From positions 62,001 to 126,000 of the forward strand of contig NZ_JAAIWM010000007.1 of NCBI RefSeq assembly GCF_011008845.1: a DNA stretch of 64,000 nt, read 5' to 3'. Positions 28,312 to 37,127 of the stretch are shown here, piece by piece. This stretch comes from Bacillus mesophilus. Lineage in GTDB: Bacteria; Bacillota; Bacilli; Bacillales; SA4. The position numbers and the translations under genes were made by a program. The notes under the pieces are model-generated. The model saw only the letters and a program-made list of their open reading frames with translations, was not told where the DNA came from and did no database searches. The first letter of the stretch is position 1, and every line of letters begins with the position of its first letter.

Positions 28312-28842
28312 TTACCAAAGAGCCCTGTCAGAGGTGGTGACCGCAAAAGCACCACTATTTAAAGCTTGCTGTATATCCTCTTCTGTACGGATTAGTCCTC
28401 CTGCAATAACAGGAATTTTTGTTTCCTCATGAATTTCTTTTATCACATTCGGAAGAATTCCTGGCAAAACCTCGATGTAATCCGGTTGGAATTTTTTACT
28501 CATTTTCAAATTCCGTTCTAGTGCATGACTATCCAATGCAAACAAACGTTGAATACTAATTACCTTATGCTTTTTTGCAAATTCAATCACGTTAGCCCTT
28601 GTGGATACTAACCCATCTACCTTCACATTGTGAATTAAATACTCAAGTCCATATTCATCCGGCTTTAACCCCTGAATAAGGTCCGCATGCATAAACACTT
28701 TTTTATTATGCTTTCTCGCATATCTAACGATGATCTCAACTTGCGAAAGACGTGTCTCTAAATAAATGATTTGCTCATGATCTGTTTTAAGTACCTTTTC
28801 AAAATCCTTCATACTACGTATAGCCGGAATCACTCGCTTCAC
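28312..28842 (-). CDS. glpP: Glycerol uptake operon antiterminator GlpP
   Basis: 176 aa, within a few residues of usual GlpP length; TIM-barrel-like fold with P-A-I-R-S near 6-10, the L-E-T-R-L-S and H-A-D-L-I-Q-G-L segments, and the phosphate-binding V-I-A-G-G-L-I near 143-149. It binds glycerol-3-phosphate and prevents early termination of glp mRNAs. Starts at GTG (28842) after AAAAGGGTG. A family-A repeat ends 14 bp upstream of this start, so its promoter must lie in or beyond the repeat. Two leader targets are present, upstream of the hydrolase and of glpD. Confidence 0.93.
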   Translation of the reverse strand: MKRVIPAIRSMKDFEKVLKTDHEQIIYLETRLSQVEIIVRYARKHNKKVFMHADLIQGLKPDEYGLEYLIHNVKVDGLVSTRANVIEFAKKHKVISIQRLFALDSHALERNLKMSKKFQPDYIEVLPGILPNVIKEIHEETKIPVIAGGLIRTEEDIQQALNSGAFAVTTSDRALW

Positions 28843-28855
28843 ACAATCACCCTTT

Positions 28856-28884
28856 TGGGACAGGGGGACAGGTCCCTTGTCCCA
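28856..28884. repeat. Family A repeat, full 29-bp unit upstream of glpP
   Basis: TGGGACA arm, GGGGGACAGGTCCC centre and TTGTCCCA arm, between glpP and the broken Rpn-like gene. A second degenerate GCGAACCTGTCCC fragment follows at about 28902-28914. Confidence 0.85.
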
Positions 28885-28919
28885 CTTATTAGAAAGAAGG
28901 CGAACCTGTCCCTTCTGCT

Positions 28920-29182
28920 CTATTTCCTTAGCTTTTCTACTTCCTCTTTGGTTAAACCTGTTGCCTGGATAATAGCTTCCAAGCTGACGTTTAGTTTTAA
29001 TAGCTTTCCCGCAATTTCATTCTTACTTCTTCTCTGCCTTCAAGTATGCCTTCTTGTCTACCCTCTTGTCTACCCTCTCTTCTACCTTCTTGTCTATCTT
29101 CTTTTCTAAGCCTTTCCAATGCTTCATTTAACAGGTATTGACATGGGATTGTATCTTCAACATTATTGCACTTTACATTCAT
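28920..29182 (-). pseudogene. Broken C-terminal remnant of an Rpn/PD-(D/E)XK transposase-like nuclease
   Basis: The first frame (61 codons from 29182) carries the E-G-R-x-E-G-R-Q-E-G charged repeat seen near the end of Rpn-family (PDDEXK_2) proteins, then runs out. One base is missing near 29010. In the next frame the sequence continues N-E-I-A-G-K-L-L-K-L-N, then G-L-T-K-E-E-V-E-K-L-R-K and a stop at 28920, the normal family ending. The whole nuclease domain is absent at the 5' side, where the ATG overlaps the stop of the D-serine-dehydratase-like gene. So it is both truncated and frameshifted. Confidence 0.75.
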
Positions 29183-30285
29183 TGCAACTTCCCTCTACAA
29201 AGAATTGGAATGTCCTCCACCACTTCATCTCCAGATATTAGATAACCGTTATCATACAGATTGCAAACGGGGCAAATATGATTTGGGATAATCTCTACTT
29301 TTTGACCAATTTCCACTGTATTTCGGAATGTTTCATTATAAATAATCGCATGTTCATCATAGACTTGATTAACATAAACGTGATCGAAATCTTTAATATA
29401 GCCTAGACCTGTAGTTGCACATATTCCCCCACTACGCGTTTGCATCGTTAGCCCTTTTGCACCCACATCGGTGATTACACGTTCCTTGGTTGGCTTACTG
29501 ATGACAGTTGTTAGAACACTAGCGGCACAGTTGGAGTATGTACCTATAGCATTTCCTTGAGCTACGTCCATGAGGATATAAGTTCCCACACGAAGTTCAG
29601 TAATTCCCTCCATCACTCCAAAATCATGCATAAGAGGTGGAGTAGATCCAATGCTAACCGTTTCTAGTTTGCACCCTTGTTCTTCCGCTAGACGTGCAAA
29701 ATGAAGCGTACGAATTTGAGCATCATTATAGAGGATACGACATTCATCGAGATCTTTTGCTTTGTATGTATGACCATCATGGGAGAAGATACCCAATAAG
29801 TTCACATGAGAGCAATTCTTTATATAATCTACTAAAAGAACAAAATCACTTTCTTCAATAATACCTGAGCGATTTTCCCCCACTTCAATTTCGATCAGAA
29901 CTTGGGCCTGTTTCTGACTATCACTAAATACTTTTTCTATCATTTTGCATTGTTCGATACTATCAACGCCAAAGGAAATATCGATAGATTCGGCAAGTTT
30001 TTTTATGGTAGATAATTTACCTTCCCCTACTATTTGATTAGCTATAAATATATCGTTTAATCCGTTCTCAGCCATCACTTCTGCTTCACCAACTTTTGCG
30101 ACGGTAATGCCCTTTGCACCTACCTGTTCCTGTAATTTAGCCAGTGCAGGCATTTTATGTGTTTTTGTGTGTGGACGAAGATTAACGTTGTACTTATCAG
30201 CATATAACTGCATCCGACGAATATTGTCCATCATGATTTCTCGATCTATTAATAGGCACGGGGTCTCTAATTCCTTTATTTTCAT
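29179..30285 (-). CDS. D-threonine aldolase / D-serine dehydratase-like PLP enzyme (DSD1 family)
   Basis: 368 aa. Alanine-racemase-like barrel with the PLP lysine in R-P-H-T-K-T-H-K at about 37-44, then a C-terminal D-serine dehydratase-like domain whose N-H-I-C-P-V-C-N near 339 fits the His/Cys zinc site. Members split D-3-hydroxy amino acids to glycine and aldehyde or dehydrate D-serine; which reaction cannot be told. The nearby RidA and threonine-synthase-like lyase support handling of enamine-forming amino acids. It is 164 bp downstream of the lyase with a terminator between, so it may be transcribed separately. Confidence 0.8.
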   Translation of the reverse strand: MKIKELETPCLLIDREIMMDNIRRMQLYADKYNVNLRPHTKTHKMPALAKLQEQVGAKGITVAKVGEAEVMAENGLNDIFIANQIVGEGKLSTIKKLAESIDISFGVDSIEQCKMIEKVFSDSQKQAQVLIEIEVGENRSGIIEESDFVLLVDYIKNCSHVNLLGIFSHDGHTYKAKDLDECRILYNDAQIRTLHFARLAEEQGCKLETVSIGSTPPLMHDFGVMEGITELRVGTYILMDVAQGNAIGTYSNCAASVLTTVISKPTKERVITDVGAKGLTMQTRSGGICATTGLGYIKDFDHVYVNQVYDEHAIIYNETFRNTVEIGQKVEIIPNHICPVCNLYDNGYLISGDEVVEDIPILCRGKLQ

Positions 30286-30404
30286 CTTATCTCTCCCTAT
30301 AATGAAAAAGATTTTAAAGCTAGCATCCTATTATATTCTTATCTATGTTAAAAAAAGGTATATATACTTTAATTGAATTAATTTTCATGATTAATTATCT
30401 ATCC

Positions 30405-30439
30405 ATAAAAAAGTGGTAGCTCCTAAAGAACAACCACTT
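30405..30439 (-). terminator. Terminator after the first PLP lyase gene
   Basis: AAGTGGT/ACCACTT stem (30411-30417 and 30433-30439) followed by TTTTTT on the minus strand, about 10 bp after the stop at 30450. Confidence 0.8.
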
Positions 30440-30449
30440 GAATACGATC

Positions 30450-31550
30450 CTATGATTTAATCCCCGCTCCACAAAGAGGAATAACAATTGTTTCCTCTGG
30501 TGCTTTCTTATATTTCAAGTAGCCAGCATAATTAACAGCTGATGTGATTTCAACATAGAACCCTAAATATGCAAGCTTGGCACGGGCACTATGAATCTCA
30601 TCTTCTTCAATGCTAATAAACGTACCATTGGTTTTGCGAACGGCTTCAAGAATTTGCTTTCCACGTGCAGGTGCTGCAATCGCAATACCTTCTGCTAGTG
30701 TCCCTTGGTTTACAACAGGTGCTGGGGTAATTTCTCCGCTTTCAAAAGCAGTGACAAGAGGTGCACAGTTTGCTGCTTGAATGGCAATTAGTTTTGGCAT
30801 TTTATCTATTAATCTGTTTTCCAATAACTCCTTGAAACCATAGTAAGCGCCCAGTAACAGTGTTCCATTCCCCACCGGGATGATTAATGAATCTGGCACT
30901 CCTTTTAGTTGTTCAAAAATTTCATACGCGTACGTTTTCGTCCCCTCATAAAAGTAAGGATTATACACATGACTGGCGTAAAATACGGTTTCCTCCTGAA
31001 TGGCTTTTTGGGCAGCCGCTGCAATGTCTTCACGTGTTCCCTCAATTTCCTTAATAGTTGCACCGTGTGCTTTCACTTGAGCAATCTTTTTCGGAGATGT
31101 ATTAGCACTTAAATATATGTCGCATGATATGTTACAACGTGCAGCATAGGCAGCAATTGACGTACCAGCGTTACCACTACTATCCGCAATCACTTTTGAT
31201 ACCCCTAATTCCTTCGCTTTTGTCATTAAGACAGCGGCACCTCGGTCTTTGAAAGATAGCGTTGGCATCACATAATCTACTTTTACATATGTAGTAGGAT
31301 CTAGAGGATCAAGAACGATTATAGGAGATTGACCTTCCCCCATCGTGACAGATTCCCAAGTCTTAGAATCTTTTAAAAACGGCATCGTTTCAACATATCG
31401 CCACAACGAATTCGGAAAATGGTTCCATGCTGCCACATCAATCTTGGGTATATCTTTTACTAGATCTAACATTCCCCCGCAATCACACCGCCACCTAGTT
31501 GCCGTAACAGAATACTTTTCCCCACAACTATTGCATCTATATTGTTCCAT
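30450..31550 (-). CDS. Threonine-synthase-like PLP-dependent lyase, copy 1
   Basis: About 366 aa from the ATG at 31550, preceded by GAGGGG at 8 nt; an ATG at 31565 has no such site. The N-terminal zinc ribbon C-x2-C ... C-x-C is followed by the fold-type II PLP domain: lysine in L-S-F-K-D-R-G near 102-108, S-S-G-N-A-G-T-S phosphate loop near 127-134 and a G-N-G-T-L binding loop. Related proteins include threonine synthase, threonine/diaminopropionate ammonia-lyases and cysteate lyase. With RidA immediately upstream (42-57 bp gap), an ammonia-lyase making 2-aminoacrylate-type intermediates is more likely than threonine synthesis. The substrate is not known. Copy 2 is at 38826-40055. Confidence 0.75.
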   Translation of the reverse strand: MEQYRCNSCGEKYSVTATRWRCDCGGMLDLVKDIPKIDVAAWNHFPNSLWRYVETMPFLKDSKTWESVTMGEGQSPIIVLDPLDPTTYVKVDYVMPTLSFKDRGAAVLMTKAKELGVSKVIADSSGNAGTSIAAYAARCNISCDIYLSANTSPKKIAQVKAHGATIKEIEGTREDIAAAAQKAIQEETVFYASHVYNPYFYEGTKTYAYEIFEQLKGVPDSLIIPVGNGTLLLGAYYGFKELLENRLIDKMPKLIAIQAANCAPLVTAFESGEITPAPVVNQGTLAEGIAIAAPARGKQILEAVRKTNGTFISIEEDEIHSARAKLAYLGFYVEITSAVNYAGYLKYKKAPEETIVIPLCGAGIKS

Positions 31551-31607
31551 TTGCCAACCCCTCATCTATTCTTTATAAAAAATATAGGGTTTTCTACAGA
31601 AATAGAA

Positions 31608-31982
31608 CTAGATATAAGCAATCGCTTCGATTTCAATTTTAAAGCCAAAATGTAATTCATTTGTTGGTACGACCGTGCGAGCTGGTTTATGATCACCAAA
31701 GAACTCTCTATACACTGCATCTACCTGATTCCATAGCTTCACATCCGGAATATATAAGGTCATTCGAAGAATTTGGTCCTTCTTACTTCCCGCTTCTTCT
31801 AAAATCATCTCCACATTTTTAAGAGCTTGTAGAGTTTCCTCTTCAATCGTGCCAAACTTCTTTTCACGGGTTACAGGGTCAATTGAAAACTGCCCTGATA
31901 CATAAACAGTATCTTGATGAATGGTTGCTAGCGCATAATGTCCATTTGATTTTAAATTTCCTACTTCAAAAATACTTTTCAT
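31608..31982 (-). CDS. RidA/YjgF enamine/imine deaminase, copy 1
   Basis: 124 aa. The K-P-A-R-T-V-V-P ... I-E-I-E-A-I-A-Y ending contains the conserved Arg and Glu of the RidA active site; V-S-G-Q-F-S near 29-34 is the usual family motif. RidA hydrolyses reactive enamines such as 2-aminoacrylate made by PLP dehydratases. It is the first gene of the module RidA - lyase - (DSD1), with a divergent YeiH exporter. Confidence 0.88.
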   Translation of the reverse strand: MKSIFEVGNLKSNGHYALATIHQDTVYVSGQFSIDPVTREKKFGTIEEETLQALKNVEMILEEAGSKKDQILRMTLYIPDVKLWNQVDAVYREFFGDHKPARTVVPTNELHFGFKIEIEAIAYI

Positions 31983-32051
31983 ATCATTCTCCTACTTTCT
32001 ATAAGATTCATGAAAAAGGGGGTTCTCTATTTTCATGTTATACCTTGCTTC

Positions 32052-32067
32052 AGTGTTGCAGAACACT
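32052..32067. promoter_or_regulatory. Inverted repeat in the ridA-yeiH divergent region
   Basis: AGTGTT-GCAG-AACACT, 6-bp perfect arms, about 70 bp upstream of ridA in the 274-bp divergent gap. LysR-type regulators often bind such dyads in divergent promoters, and a LysR gene lies just beyond yeiH. Binding is inference. Confidence 0.35.
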
Positions 32068-32155
32068 ATTTGACACCTAGTTGTGTTTAAATTTCGCGAT
32101 TTAAAACTAAGCTTATAGCCACTTAACAGTTAGTAGAAATCACCTATTATAATTC

Positions 32156-32185
32156 TTAATAAAGCCTATAGCAAAGTACTATAAT
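32156..32185 (+). promoter_or_regulatory. Candidate promoter of the YeiH-family gene
   Basis: TTAATA (32156-32161), 18-bp spacer and TATAAT (32180-32185), about 70 bp upstream of the start. The -10 is perfect; the -35 is poor, as expected for an activator-dependent promoter. Confidence 0.4.
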
Positions 32186-32256
32186 TCTAGTGCTGTGTTC
32201 TGTGTTACTCTATATGTATAAGAGGTGGTTCGTACATCTAGAGAAAGGGGATCAGG

Positions 32257-33312
32257 ATGGAAACGCAAAAAATCAAAACAGAAATAGTAAAAGATAAAGC
32301 TGTGAACCTGAAAGGAATAAAAGGCAAAGAATACGTAAGAGGCATCCTTTTGACATTGGTGTTAGCACTAGTAGCCAATCAAATTGTGCAATTGCCTTTC
32401 TTTTCAATCATGGGAATCATGATCATCTCGATTATGCTAGGAATGATTTGGTCAGGAATCATGGGAACTCAGCCGCAAGCTAATCATGGTATTACATTCA
32501 GCAGTAAATACCTCCTTCGAGCTGGAATTATCTTGATGGGATTACGTTTGAATCTTAGTCAAATCTTTGAATCAGGTCTCACCATTCTTTTAATAGATGC
32601 GATTGTGATTGGATTTACCTTAGCCGTCATGATTGGATTAGGAAAACTGTTAAAAGTAGATCTACATCTGAATACATTAATTGCGGTCGGGACAGCTATT
32701 TGTGGAGCAGCTGCCATTGTTGCAGTAGCATCTGTTATTAAAAGTAAAAAAGAGTTTACCGCGTTAGCCGTCGCATGTATTGCTATATTAGGAACGATTG
32801 GTGCCTTAGGGTATATTTTCCTCTACCCTTATTTACATCTTGATTCTTATAGTTATGGAGTCTTGGTAGGCTCTACTTTACATGAACTGGCTCACGTAAT
32901 TGCAGCAGCAGTGCCTGGCGGTGAAGTCAGCAGTGAAACAGCCATCATCGTAAAATTAGGGCGAGTCGCGTTATTAATCCCAGTAGCCATTATGATTGGA
33001 TTTATTTTTTCAAAAATCGGGAAAGGCAACGTTAAGGAAAAGTCCTCTATTAAAAACTTACCGGTTCCTTGGTTTATCTTCGGCTTTTTAGCCATGAGCT
33101 GTCTCAATACTTTTATTCTGCTACCTGAAGGATTAGTAAATGGCCTTTTACTACTCAGTGTCTTTCTCTTATCCATGGCGATGGCAGGATTAGGGTTGAG
33201 CATCAAATTTAGTGATTTCAAAAAGGTTGGATTTAAACCAGTATTAGTAGGAGTGATCGGGTTTATTGCTTTAGCCGCACTTGGTCCTGTTTTACTTTTA
33301 CTCATTAATTAA
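32257..33312 (+). CDS. YeiH-family putative membrane exporter
   Basis: 351 aa with ten or so membrane helices and the family signature G-T-A-I-C-G-A-A-A-I near 149-158. YeiH proteins are often called sulfate exporters, though evidence is thin; members near cysteate or taurine degradation genes export sulfite or sulfate. That would fit a lyase acting on a sulfonated amino acid. AGAAAGGGG lies before the ATG. A terminator follows, then a LysR gene on the same strand. Confidence 0.8.
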   Translation: METQKIKTEIVKDKAVNLKGIKGKEYVRGILLTLVLALVANQIVQLPFFSIMGIMIISIMLGMIWSGIMGTQPQANHGITFSSKYLLRAGIILMGLRLNLSQIFESGLTILLIDAIVIGFTLAVMIGLGKLLKVDLHLNTLIAVGTAICGAAAIVAVASVIKSKKEFTALAVACIAILGTIGALGYIFLYPYLHLDSYSYGVLVGSTLHELAHVIAAAVPGGEVSSETAIIVKLGRVALLIPVAIMIGFIFSKIGKGNVKEKSSIKNLPVPWFIFGFLAMSCLNTFILLPEGLVNGLLLLSVFLLSMAMAGLGLSIKFSDFKKVGFKPVLVGVIGFIALAALGPVLLLLIN

Positions 33313-33343
33313 TAGATCGATGACAAGTTCCAAGATCAAGCAA

Positions 33344-33374
33344 GGCCGCCTTATCTAACAAAGGCGGTCTTTTT
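33344..33374 (+). terminator. Terminator after the YeiH-family gene
   Basis: GGCCGCCTT (33344-33352) pairs with AAGGCGGTC (33361-33369), one G-T pair, followed by TTTTT. Confidence 0.85.
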
Positions 33375-33429
33375 CCATGTGCAATTAATATACTTTCTAT
33401 AGAAAGCTTGTCTAGAAAGGGGGTTTGAG

Positions 33430-34350
33430 ATGAACCTTGAACATGTAAAGGTGTTTTATATCGTTGCAAAGGGTAACAGTTTTTCAGAGACAGCAAAAAT
33501 TCTACATCTCTCGCAGCCTAGTGTAAGCTTACAAATTCAACAATTGGAGACTTCTTTGTCTATAAAGCTTTTTGAGCGAACAACAAAGCGAATTACCTTA
33601 ACACCTGCAGGTAAACTTTTATATAAGTATGCTGAGAAAATATTAAACTTAGTACACGAGACTAAACGGGAAATTTCCCTCTTGTCAGAGTCCATTCATG
33701 GAGATTTGAATATCGGTGCTAGTCTAACCATAGGCGGATATATCTTGCCATATATATTAGGAAGATATCAAAAGGAATTTCCTCATGTGAATCTACTTTT
33801 AAAAATGGACAATTCAGATGAGGTAATCGAAAAGCTGTATAATCAAGAAATTCATTTAGGGTTTATAGAATCTTATAATATTAACCGCGAAGTTCAACAG
33901 CTTCCCTTTATGGAAGATGAGCTTGTGATCATTGTAGCTTCTAGTCTATTTGATGCAAAGATTAACAAGAAAGAGATTACAGCGGATGAACTTTTCTCCC
34001 TACCGATGATTATGAGAGAACAAGGATCCGGTACAAGACAAGTTGTAGAAGAAAGCTTAAGGAGATTTCAGCTGAATCCAGCCGACTTAAATGTCATCCT
34101 AGAACTTGAAAATACGGAAGCAATTAAAGCCGCTGTTGAGTCTGGTATGGGAATCTCGATTATTTCTAGATCTGCCATTAAGAAGGAATTACAGTTGGGG
34201 GTTCTTCGTGAGCTTTTTATTCAAGATGTCCGAATGAAGCGTCACTTTACCTTGATCTACAAAGAAGAAGCACTTACCCTTCCGAGTGAGTCCTTTCTTG
34301 CGTTTATATCTCAATATTATGGGATAGAAAAATTTCCAAAAGAAGCATAG
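33430..34350 (+). CDS. LysR-family transcriptional regulator (CysL/YwfK-like)
   Basis: 306 aa. Winged helix at 1-60 with F-S-E-T-A-K-I-L-H-L-S-Q-P-S-V-S-L-Q-I, then the periplasmic-binding-like effector domain. AAGGGGG precedes the ATG. LysR proteins encoded beside YeiH exporters and related to CysL generally activate the exporter gene or the divergent operon. Here targets could be the ridA-yeiH divergent region. The effector is unknown. Confidence 0.85.
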   Translation: MNLEHVKVFYIVAKGNSFSETAKILHLSQPSVSLQIQQLETSLSIKLFERTTKRITLTPAGKLLYKYAEKILNLVHETKREISLLSESIHGDLNIGASLTIGGYILPYILGRYQKEFPHVNLLLKMDNSDEVIEKLYNQEIHLGFIESYNINREVQQLPFMEDELVIIVASSLFDAKINKKEITADELFSLPMIMREQGSGTRQVVEESLRRFQLNPADLNVILELENTEAIKAAVESGMGISIISRSAIKKELQLGVLRELFIQDVRMKRHFTLIYKEEALTLPSESFLAFISQYYGIEKFPKEA

Positions 34351-34396
34351 AAGGGATGCCATTCTAATAGTAACGGGTTGCATGGGAAGGCTTAAG

Positions 34397-34431
34397 AAAA
34401 AAGCAGAGCTATAAAACGCCTCTGCTTTTTT
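34397..34431. terminator. Bidirectional terminator between LysR and EamA genes
   Basis: Perfect 12-bp stem AAAAAAGCAGAG/CTCTGCTTTTTT with an 11-nt loop, 47 bp beyond the LysR stop and 49 bp beyond the EamA stop; works for both convergent genes. Confidence 0.9.
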
Positions 34432-34479
34432 CTTCCCTACATTCTAATTTTCTTTTAAATATAGCCAAGTGACTATAAA

Positions 34480-35382
34480 TTAATGAAAAGTTACAGGTAC
34501 CTTCACTTTACTACGTTTTATTCTAAACCCTAAAGCAATTGAAGCTCCAAGACAACTAGATAGGCAACCAACAAATAAATAAATGGATGGAGTAGATTCA
34601 CCAATCAAAACAGATGCAATTCCACCAATCACAGGAAATAGTGCTACGATATATCCACTTTTGGCTCCTCCAATTTTTTCAACAAGCTTTAAATAAAATA
34701 GCCAAGCCAAAAACGAAGCTACTACAGATAAGTATAGTAAAGCCGTTACATACGTAATTGTTGTTGGAAGTATTATTTCGTGTCCTTGAAAAAATACCAT
34801 TGCGCCCATAACTATACTGCCTACTGTAAACCCTATTGCATTAGCATAGATAGGGTCTACCTTTTGTGTAGCATTTCTTGCTGAACTTGCATCTCCAATA
34901 GCTGTAAGAAATGTACCTAAACATGCAATCATAACTCCCTTCAAATCAACAAGACCTTGAAAATTATTAAACGTCGGATATATGAGGATACAAACACCTA
35001 ATACCCCGAGTATCCCCCCAACTAAAATACGAGGGTGTAATTTTTCTTTTAAAAAAATACGGAGAGCGATTGGTGTTAGTATCACTTTTAAGGAAAAAAT
35101 GATGGTTACAATTGCAGCTGAGCTTAAGATGGTAGCGTAATAAAGACAGAGATAACTTAACGCAAAGTTACAAATGCCAAAAACGATAACGAACGGAATA
35201 TCTTTTCTTTTAGGTTTTCCCTTGGGTCTAAGTATAAAGATCAGGACTAAAAATAGTAAGGCTGCTATAACTAAACGCAATGCTAAGGATAATTCCAAAC
35301 TAACTGGTGTACCTTGTATCTTTACTGCAATAAAATTGAGGCCCCATACGATTAAACAAAATATGTACATGAATTTTATCAT
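34480..35382 (-). CDS. EamA/DMT-family transporter
   Basis: 300 aa with ten transmembrane helices in two EamA repeats (about 5-135 and 145-288). The V-W-G-x-N-F motif in helix 1 is typical of drug/metabolite transporters that export amino acids or small metabolites. Stands alone between a terminator and a GNAT gene. The substrate cannot be told from sequence. Confidence 0.85.
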   Translation of the reverse strand: MIKFMYIFCLIVWGLNFIAVKIQGTPVSLELSLALRLVIAALLFLVLIFILRPKGKPKRKDIPFVIVFGICNFALSYLCLYYATILSSAAIVTIIFSLKVILTPIALRIFLKEKLHPRILVGGILGVLGVCILIYPTFNNFQGLVDLKGVMIACLGTFLTAIGDASSARNATQKVDPIYANAIGFTVGSIVMGAMVFFQGHEIILPTTITYVTALLYLSVVASFLAWLFYLKLVEKIGGAKSGYIVALFPVIGGIASVLIGESTPSIYLFVGCLSSCLGASIALGFRIKRSKVKVPVTFH

Positions 35383-35512
35383 TTTAAACCCTCGGATTTC
35401 TTACCCTTTTTGTTATATCTGGGATCAACTCCTATTCTCTTCGACAGAATAGGCACTAACATGCTAGGGCATTTCTTTACAATCACCCGTTGCTGAAGAA
35501 AAGTCACTATAG

Positions 35513-35986
35513 TTAATCAAGATATTTTATAAATAAAACTCTGTCTTGATTTGATCCGTCATAGTTGGTAAACACATCAATACCATCAATTTTTTTATCT
35601 CCACTTTCTATTTCAAATCCCATTTTGGTATGGTAGGCAATCGAACCTTTGTTAACAGGCGACGTTTCACAGCGGATTATATGACGTCCGTTTTGTTTTA
35701 CCACATTAAAAAACTGGTTGTATAGCTCCTTCCCAATCTTATGTTTTCTGAAATCAGGATGAACTCCAACAAAGTGAATATATGACTCATCAGGTTGTGA
35801 TTGGGACAGAAATCCAATAAGAAAGCCTACAATCTTCCCATCCTTTTCCGCAATAAAGCTTGTATTTTTAAAATGATCAAAAAATAATTTTGGCAACATA
35901 TCAGACATATCTCTTCCACCCCACCACTCATTAATAAGTGGCGATAAAGTATAATAGTCTGATCCTCTCACTAAACGTAATTTCAT
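35513..35986 (-). CDS. GNAT family N-acetyltransferase
   Basis: 157 aa. Acetyl-CoA motif A is V-H-P-D-F-R-K-H-K-I-G-K-E-L (about 95-108), which matches the Q/R-x-x-G-x-G/A loop in a relaxed form. The start M-K-L-R-L-V-R-G-S-D is typical of RimI-like stand-alone acetyltransferases. The substrate is unknown; the gene stands alone. Confidence 0.8.
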   Translation of the reverse strand: MKLRLVRGSDYYTLSPLINEWWGGRDMSDMLPKLFFDHFKNTSFIAEKDGKIVGFLIGFLSQSQPDESYIHFVGVHPDFRKHKIGKELYNQFFNVVKQNGRHIIRCETSPVNKGSIAYHTKMGFEIESGDKKIDGIDVFTNYDGSNQDRVLFIKYLD

Positions 35987-36035
35987 TTACTTACCCCTTT
36001 AAGAAAAATGCTTTCTGTCTGATTGTGAAAAAAGA

Positions 36036-36314
36036 TCACGTTATGGACTTTTGCTTCTTATCCCCTATTATTACAACAAACATATAAAGTGAGAAAGAAA
36101 TGATCATCAATACTAAAGCTAACAAAGTCATTTGGTCTGATAATTTAATAAAGAAGCGATCAATCACACTAAAAATACTTACACTTATTATAAATCCAAA
36201 TGCAATTGCTTTTCGCTTTTGATGATCCACCCCTTCCGAATACATAGTATATTTACTGAAGAGATATATTAAAAATGGCAAATAAAAGACTCCAATTAAT
36301 ATAAATATAAGCAA
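36036..36314 (-). CDS. Small three-helix membrane protein, unknown
   Basis: 92 aa. Hydrophobic segments at about 2-20, 37-54 and 62-84. The start is a TTG at 36314, supported by a strong AAAGGGGAG six bases before it. I do not recognise a family and no neighbour explains it. Confidence 0.6.
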   Translation of the reverse strand: MLIFILIGVFYLPFLIYLFSKYTMYSEGVDHQKRKAIAFGFIISVSIFSVIDRFFIKLSDQMTLLALVLMIISFSLYMFVVIIGDKKQKSIT

Positions 36315-36416
36315 CTTCTTCTCCCCTTTGAACTATTAGACTATTAATCTAAGAACTTAACTCACCATTTTACAATTATTGTTTTACCATCTTATTTGAA
36401 TGCCTTATTTTAAGAT

Positions 36417-36839
36417 TCACTCTTTACGATCCACTGCTTTATAAGAGGATAATCTTTCTTCTAATGTCCCTGTATGTAGTTCAAAAAGATTATGATCATA
36501 ATCATAAAAATAAATAGAGTACCCTTCGCCTTTTATTCTTGGTCTTGGTGGTTTCATATCTAAGTTCAACTTTTTTACTTTATTTAGATACATATCTATA
36601 TCTTCTTCTTTAATTTTAAAAGCAACATGATGGTAAGTTCTATTTACAATATCTTTATTTTCCATAACCGCTATCCATTGTCCTCCAATTATGAAAAACC
36701 TTTCTTTAGATAAAGAATGTATTTGATCTCCACTATAATAAACCTCTTTAGCTCCGAATAATTCTTTAAATAGTTCAGTAGTCTTGTCTAAATCTTTTGC
36801 AACAAAAGTGATATGACTTACACTTTCAATCATAATCAA
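36417..36839 (-). CDS. fosX: Fosfomycin hydrolase FosX (VOC superfamily)
   Basis: 140 aa. The sequence follows FosX of Listeria closely: S-H-I-T-F-V-A-K-D-L metal His near residue 8, R-T-Y-H-H-V-A-F-K-I second metal His near 69-70, E-G-Y-S-I-Y-F-Y-D-Y-D and L-F-E-L-H-T-G-T-L-E-E-R-L with the third ligand Glu. FosX adds water to the epoxide of fosfomycin using Mn(II), in contrast to the thiol-dependent FosA/FosB. Stands alone; an inverted repeat overlaps its likely promoter. Confidence 0.9.
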   Translation of the reverse strand: MIMIESVSHITFVAKDLDKTTELFKELFGAKEVYYSGDQIHSLSKERFFIIGGQWIAVMENKDIVNRTYHHVAFKIKEEDIDMYLNKVKKLNLDMKPPRPRIKGEGYSIYFYDYDHNLFELHTGTLEERLSSYKAVDRKE

Positions 36840-36881
36840 AAATCCTTTCCTTTATCATTGGATCTTCTTTAATTGACGTAT

Positions 36882-36900
36882 TGAAACGAATTATGTTTCA
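36882..36900. promoter_or_regulatory. Inverted repeat upstream of fosX
   Basis: TGAAAC-GAATTAT-GTTTCA, perfect 6-bp arms, 43 bp before the fosX start and overlapping a CATAAT -10-like sequence. Candidate operator; the regulator is unknown. Confidence 0.35.
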
Positions 36901-37014
36901 TTTTCTTATAAATAAAACCCATTTAGTTACTTAAATCCTCTTGATTCATCACTTCGAAAATTTCAAAACAAATTCCTCATCCTTAATTATCTAATCATCC
37001 AAAAAATTTTCCAC

Positions 37015-37051
37015 TAAAAAAGACAAACCAATAATGCCTAATGGTCTGTCT
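37015..37051 (-). terminator. Terminator of the symporter operon
   Basis: AGACAAACCA (37021-37030) pairs with TGGTCTGTCT, one mismatch, flanked by A-run and T-run; about 75 bp after the symporter stop. Could also act on the plus strand. The remaining gap 36840-37127 holds only the fosX promoter area. Confidence 0.75.
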
Positions 37052-37127
37052 TTTAATTTTATATTTTAATGGTCAGTTAATATATAGCAGAGTCCCTTTT
37101 TTACATTTTTCATCCTTTATTTAGATA

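Noticed and set aside
28139..28432. Plus-strand open frame of 97 codons opposite the glpP leader
   Set aside because: It overlaps the promoter, cre box and terminator of the hydrolase gene and the 3' end of glpP on the other strand.
28920..29182. Functional recombination-promoting nuclease
   Set aside because: The catalytic domain is missing and the tail is frameshifted; only a remnant is left.
32892..33305. Minus-strand open frame of 137 codons inside the YeiH gene
   Set aside because: Shadow of a membrane-protein coding frame; no start signals and no family features.
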